28,046 nt of DNA. It comes from Propionivibrio sp. Its GTDB lineage: Bacteria > Pseudomonadota > Gammaproteobacteria > Burkholderiales > Rhodocyclaceae. The position numbers were made by a program, and so were the translations under genes. The DNA lies in the NCBI GenBank assembly GCA_003249625.1, contig QKII01000165.1:1-28046 (forward strand), read 5' to 3'. Shown here in pieces: positions 26,349 to 28,046 of this stretch (position 1 is the first letter of the stretch; every line of letters begins with the position of its first letter). The notes beneath the pieces were generated by a model, which was not told where the DNA came from, ran no database searches, and was given only the letters and a program-made list of their open reading frames with translations.

Positions 26349-26378
26349 AAAATAGCCTAAGGATAGCACTCCGGTCAA
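26349..26378 (-). promoter_or_regulatory. xseB: Candidate promoter of the xseB-ispA-dxs-folE2 operon
   Basis: On the minus strand TTGACC (26373-26378) is followed after 18 bases by TATTTT (26349-26354). The -35 box matches at five of six positions, the -10 at four of six. Transcription would start about 20 bases before xseB. Confidence 0.5.
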
Positions 26379-26407
26379 TTGGAAAGGTGATGGGCAGGCA
26401 GTAGAAT
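26379..26407 (+). promoter_or_regulatory. Candidate promoter of the EamA transporter gene
   Basis: TTGGAA (26379-26384) and TAGAAT (26402-26407) are separated by 17 bases, with four and five consensus matches. The start of transcription would be near 26414, about 60 bases before the ATG. It lies back to back with the xseB promoter. Confidence 0.5.
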
Positions 26408-26474
26408 GCCGTGTCCTCCCCAATCGATTTGACGCGATGCGGCGTCCGGATCGAAACTCCTCCGGAAAAGAACG

Positions 26475-27329
26475 ATGCAGTCGTTGTGGATGATCGTGGC
26501 CAGTTTTTTCTTCGCGTGCATGGGTGTGTGCGTAAAACTGGCGGCAGTACAGTTCTCGGCGGCGGAAATCGCCTTTTATCGCTCCTTGATCAATTTTCTG
26601 GTCATGATTCCGCTGCTGCGTGTTCGGCGCATTCCTGTGCGAACGCCGTTGTGGCGGTTGCACGTGGTACGCAGCGGAAGCGGCTGTATGGCGCTCATGT
26701 TGTACTTCTATGCCTTGAGTATGCTCCCGCTTGCGTCTGCAGTAACGCTTTCGTATACCTCGCCGTTGTTCCTGGCTATTTATCTTGTGCTGTTTGGCAA
26801 GGCGCGTCTGCAGGGTGGCGTGCTGTGTGCGCTGCTACTTGGGTTTTTTGGTGTAGCCCTGTTGTTGCGCCCGACCTTTGGTGCCGATCAGGTGCTTGGC
26901 GGTGTGATTGGCCTGGCCAGCGGCATGGTGGCTGGTTTGGCCTATCTGAATGTGAAAGAACTCGGCGCGCGCGGCGAGGTTGAGGAGCGTATCGTTTTCT
27001 ACTTCGCCCTTGTGACGACGGTGATCGGCGCGATCTGTATGCTGTTTTTCGACTTTCATCCGATCGATTGGGTGGGTGGAAGCTTGTTGCTGGGCGTGGG
27101 ATGCTTCGGGACTGCCGCCCAGCTAGTCATGACTCGAGCGTACAAGCGTGGCAATACGCTGGTTTCCGCCAGTCTTGCGTATTCGACGGTGATCTTTGCC
27201 AGCCTTTTCGGTATGCTGTTCTGGCGGGAGACGCTTTCGCCGGTTGCGTGGTCAGCCATTGTGCTGATTGTTGCCAGCGGCGTCATCTCCAGTTGGTTGT
27301 CGCGGGCCAATCCGGCCGATCAGGATTGA
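26475..27329 (+). CDS. EamA/DMT-family transporter
   Basis: Inner-membrane transporter of the drug/metabolite superfamily. The protein has 284 residues and ten predicted helices in two repeated EamA domains, about residues 1-130 and 145-280. Visible features are the first helix LWMIVASFFFACMGVCVKLA, the conserved AAEIAFYRSLI segment that follows helix 1, YALSMLPLASAVTLSYTSPLF in the first repeat, and SLAYSTVIFASLFGMLFWRE in the second. The substrate cannot be inferred; close families export amino acids, purines or other metabolites. GGAAAAG precedes the ATG. The broken SpoIIAA-like gene follows 34 bases later on the same strand. Confidence 0.9.
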   Translation: MQSLWMIVASFFFACMGVCVKLAAVQFSAAEIAFYRSLINFLVMIPLLRVRRIPVRTPLWRLHVVRSGSGCMALMLYFYALSMLPLASAVTLSYTSPLFLAIYLVLFGKARLQGGVLCALLLGFFGVALLLRPTFGADQVLGGVIGLASGMVAGLAYLNVKELGARGEVEERIVFYFALVTTVIGAICMLFFDFHPIDWVGGSLLLGVGCFGTAAQLVMTRAYKRGNTLVSASLAYSTVIFASLFGMLFWRETLSPVAWSAIVLIVASGVISSWLSRANPADQD

Positions 27330-27363
27330 CGCCAACTATCCAGGAAAAAAAGGAGAAATTGCC

Positions 27364-27692
27364 ATGATTGTCATCCAGCACCAGAGCAATCGCGTCGCAG
27401 TAAATGTGTATGGAGAGTTTACTTTGGCGGACTTCAAAGAGTTCGAGGATATGGTGAACTACAAGGTGAAGTTCGAAGGGGTGGTCGATCTGCTGTTCGA
27501 CTTGCGTGAGATGGCGGATTTCACGCTGGATGTCGCGTGGGAAGATATAATCGCATCGCTGTGGTCACAAAAAGCCAGTGGGTGGCCTGGAGTGCTTGGT
27601 TGTCCCAAATGTTCGTCAGTGCCGACATGCGCGTATTTGACGAAGCGCCGGATGCAGAGGCATGGCTTGATTCGCAGGAGGCGGTGGCGTGA
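27364..27692 (+). pseudogene. SpoIIAA/STAS-like protein gene with an internal frameshifting deletion
   Basis: The N-terminal 62 residues (MIVIQHQSNRVAVNVYGEFT, ADFKEFEDMV, VDLLFDLREMADFTLDVAWEDI) match SpoIIAA-like STAS/SEC14 proteins. From 27552 the matching family sequence continues in another frame: RIAVVTKSQWVAWSAWLSQM, then FVSADMRVFDEAPDAEAWLDS, ending at TGA 27690-27692. About eleven residues expected between WEDI and RIAVV are missing, so roughly 31-34 bases appear to be deleted near 27550. The unshifted frame runs on to 27729 with unrelated residues. AAAGGAG precedes the ATG, so the start is intact. The TGA in the ancestral frame overlaps the GTG of the next gene (GTGA), which confirms the original frame. 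A sequencing or assembly error is the alternative. Confidence 0.82.
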
Positions 27693-28046
27693 GTTTTTCG
27701 ACCTTGGTGTCCTGCGCGCAGCTTGCTGAACACCTGAGCGACCCAACGTGGGTGGTCGTTGATTGCCGGCATCAACTCTCGGATGTCGGTTATGGCGAGC
27801 GCGAATACGCCAAGGGGCATCTCCCCGGCGCCGCGTTCATGCACATGGACCGCGATCTGTCCTCAGTGATGACTGGCCGGAACGGACGTCACCCGCTGCC
27901 TGATCCACAACTGCTGGCTGAGAAACTTGGCGCCCTGGGCGTTTCCCGACAGACGCAGGTCGTGGTTTATGACGACGACGGCGGCATGTATGCCGTGCGT
28001 CTGTGGTGGCTGTTGCGCTGGCTGGGGCACAATCGTGTCGCTGTTC
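27689..28046 (+). CDS. Rhodanese-type sulfurtransferase, 3' end outside window
   Basis: Sulfurtransferase of the thiosulfate/3-mercaptopyruvate type (SseA-like), with about 119 residues inside the window, all belonging to the first rhodanese domain. Recognisable parts are VVVDCRHQLSD, YAKGHLPGAAFMHMDRDLS (the CH2A-like motif of rhodaneses), RHPLPDPQLLAEKLGALGV and VVVYDDDGGMYAVRLWWLLRWLGH. In two-domain enzymes the first domain is inactive, and the catalytic cysteine would lie beyond the window. The GTG at 27689 has AGGAGG at 27676-27681 and overlaps the TGA of the ancestral frame of the previous gene. Confidence 0.9.
   Translation, partial: MSFSTLVSCAQLAEHLSDPTWVVVDCRHQLSDVGYGEREYAKGHLPGAAFMHMDRDLSSVMTGRNGRHPLPDPQLLAEKLGALGVSRQTQVVVYDDDGGMYAVRLWWLLRWLGHNRVAV

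Noticed and set aside
27568..27573. Run of A residues as a programmed frameshift site in the SpoIIAA-like gene
   Set aside because: The family match already continues in the new frame from 27552, upstream of this run, and residues are missing, so slippage here cannot explain the break.
27553..27729. Continuation of the SpoIIAA-like protein in its starting frame (ending LRRKRW-like basic tail)
   Set aside because: The residues are unrelated to the family, whereas another frame over the same bases matches it; this is read-out after a frameshift.

Overview
The window is ordinary, densely packed chromosomal DNA from a GC-rich Gram-negative bacterium, most likely a betaproteobacterium and probably of the Rhodocyclales type (Dechloromonas/Propionivibrio-like). 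I infer this from protein similarity and gene order: ilvB-ilvH-ilvC-psd next to an ECF sigma/DUF3619/DUF3106/RDD operon; pepA-holC-orf-valS divergent from lptF-lptG; rpsP-rimM-trmD-rplS; and xseB-ispA-dxs-folE2. No rRNA, tRNA, insertion sequence, phage gene or CRISPR array was seen. Nearly all sequence is coding, and many genes overlap by ATGA-type junctions.

Layout. (1) 1-2927, plus strand: the 3' tail of a fatty-acid/polyketide-like cluster, with a ketoreductase (cut by the window edge) and two beta-ketoacyl-ACP synthases. The sequences resemble those of aryl-polyene (APE) pigment clusters. (2) 2946-4055, minus strand: a class I SAM methyltransferase and a DUF1810 protein. (3) 4114-9548, minus strand: pepA, holC, an unnamed 162-residue protein gene and valS, with a promoter at the front and a strong intrinsic terminator after valS. 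(4) 9552-11701, plus strand: lptF-lptG, the inner-membrane permease pair for lipopolysaccharide export. (5) 11711-13603, minus strand: four coupled genes for an ECF-type sigma factor, a one-helix membrane protein (DUF3619), an exported DUF3106 protein and an RDD membrane protein. (6) 13757-18642, plus strand: ilvB, ilvH, ilvC (branched-chain amino acids), psd (phosphatidylethanolamine synthesis) and a YihY/BrkB membrane protein. (7) 18664-20142, minus strand: a large, poorly known protein with a PilZ-like motif. (8) 20258-22386, plus strand: the rpsP-rimM-trmD-rplS translation operon, ending at a perfect bidirectional terminator. (9) 22402-26378, minus strand: xseB-ispA-dxs-folE2, joining isoprenoid and folate precursor synthesis. 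(10) 26379-28046, plus strand: an EamA transporter, a broken SpoIIAA/STAS-like gene, and the start of a rhodanese-type sulfurtransferase that runs off the window.

I found no clearly new system of a kind not seen before. The best leads are the sigma/DUF3619/DUF3106/RDD operon, which looks like a self-contained envelope-sensing module; the PilZ-like orphan; and the SpoIIAA-like gene, which has lost about eleven codons plus its reading frame although the gene after it remains translationally coupled to the ancestral frame.
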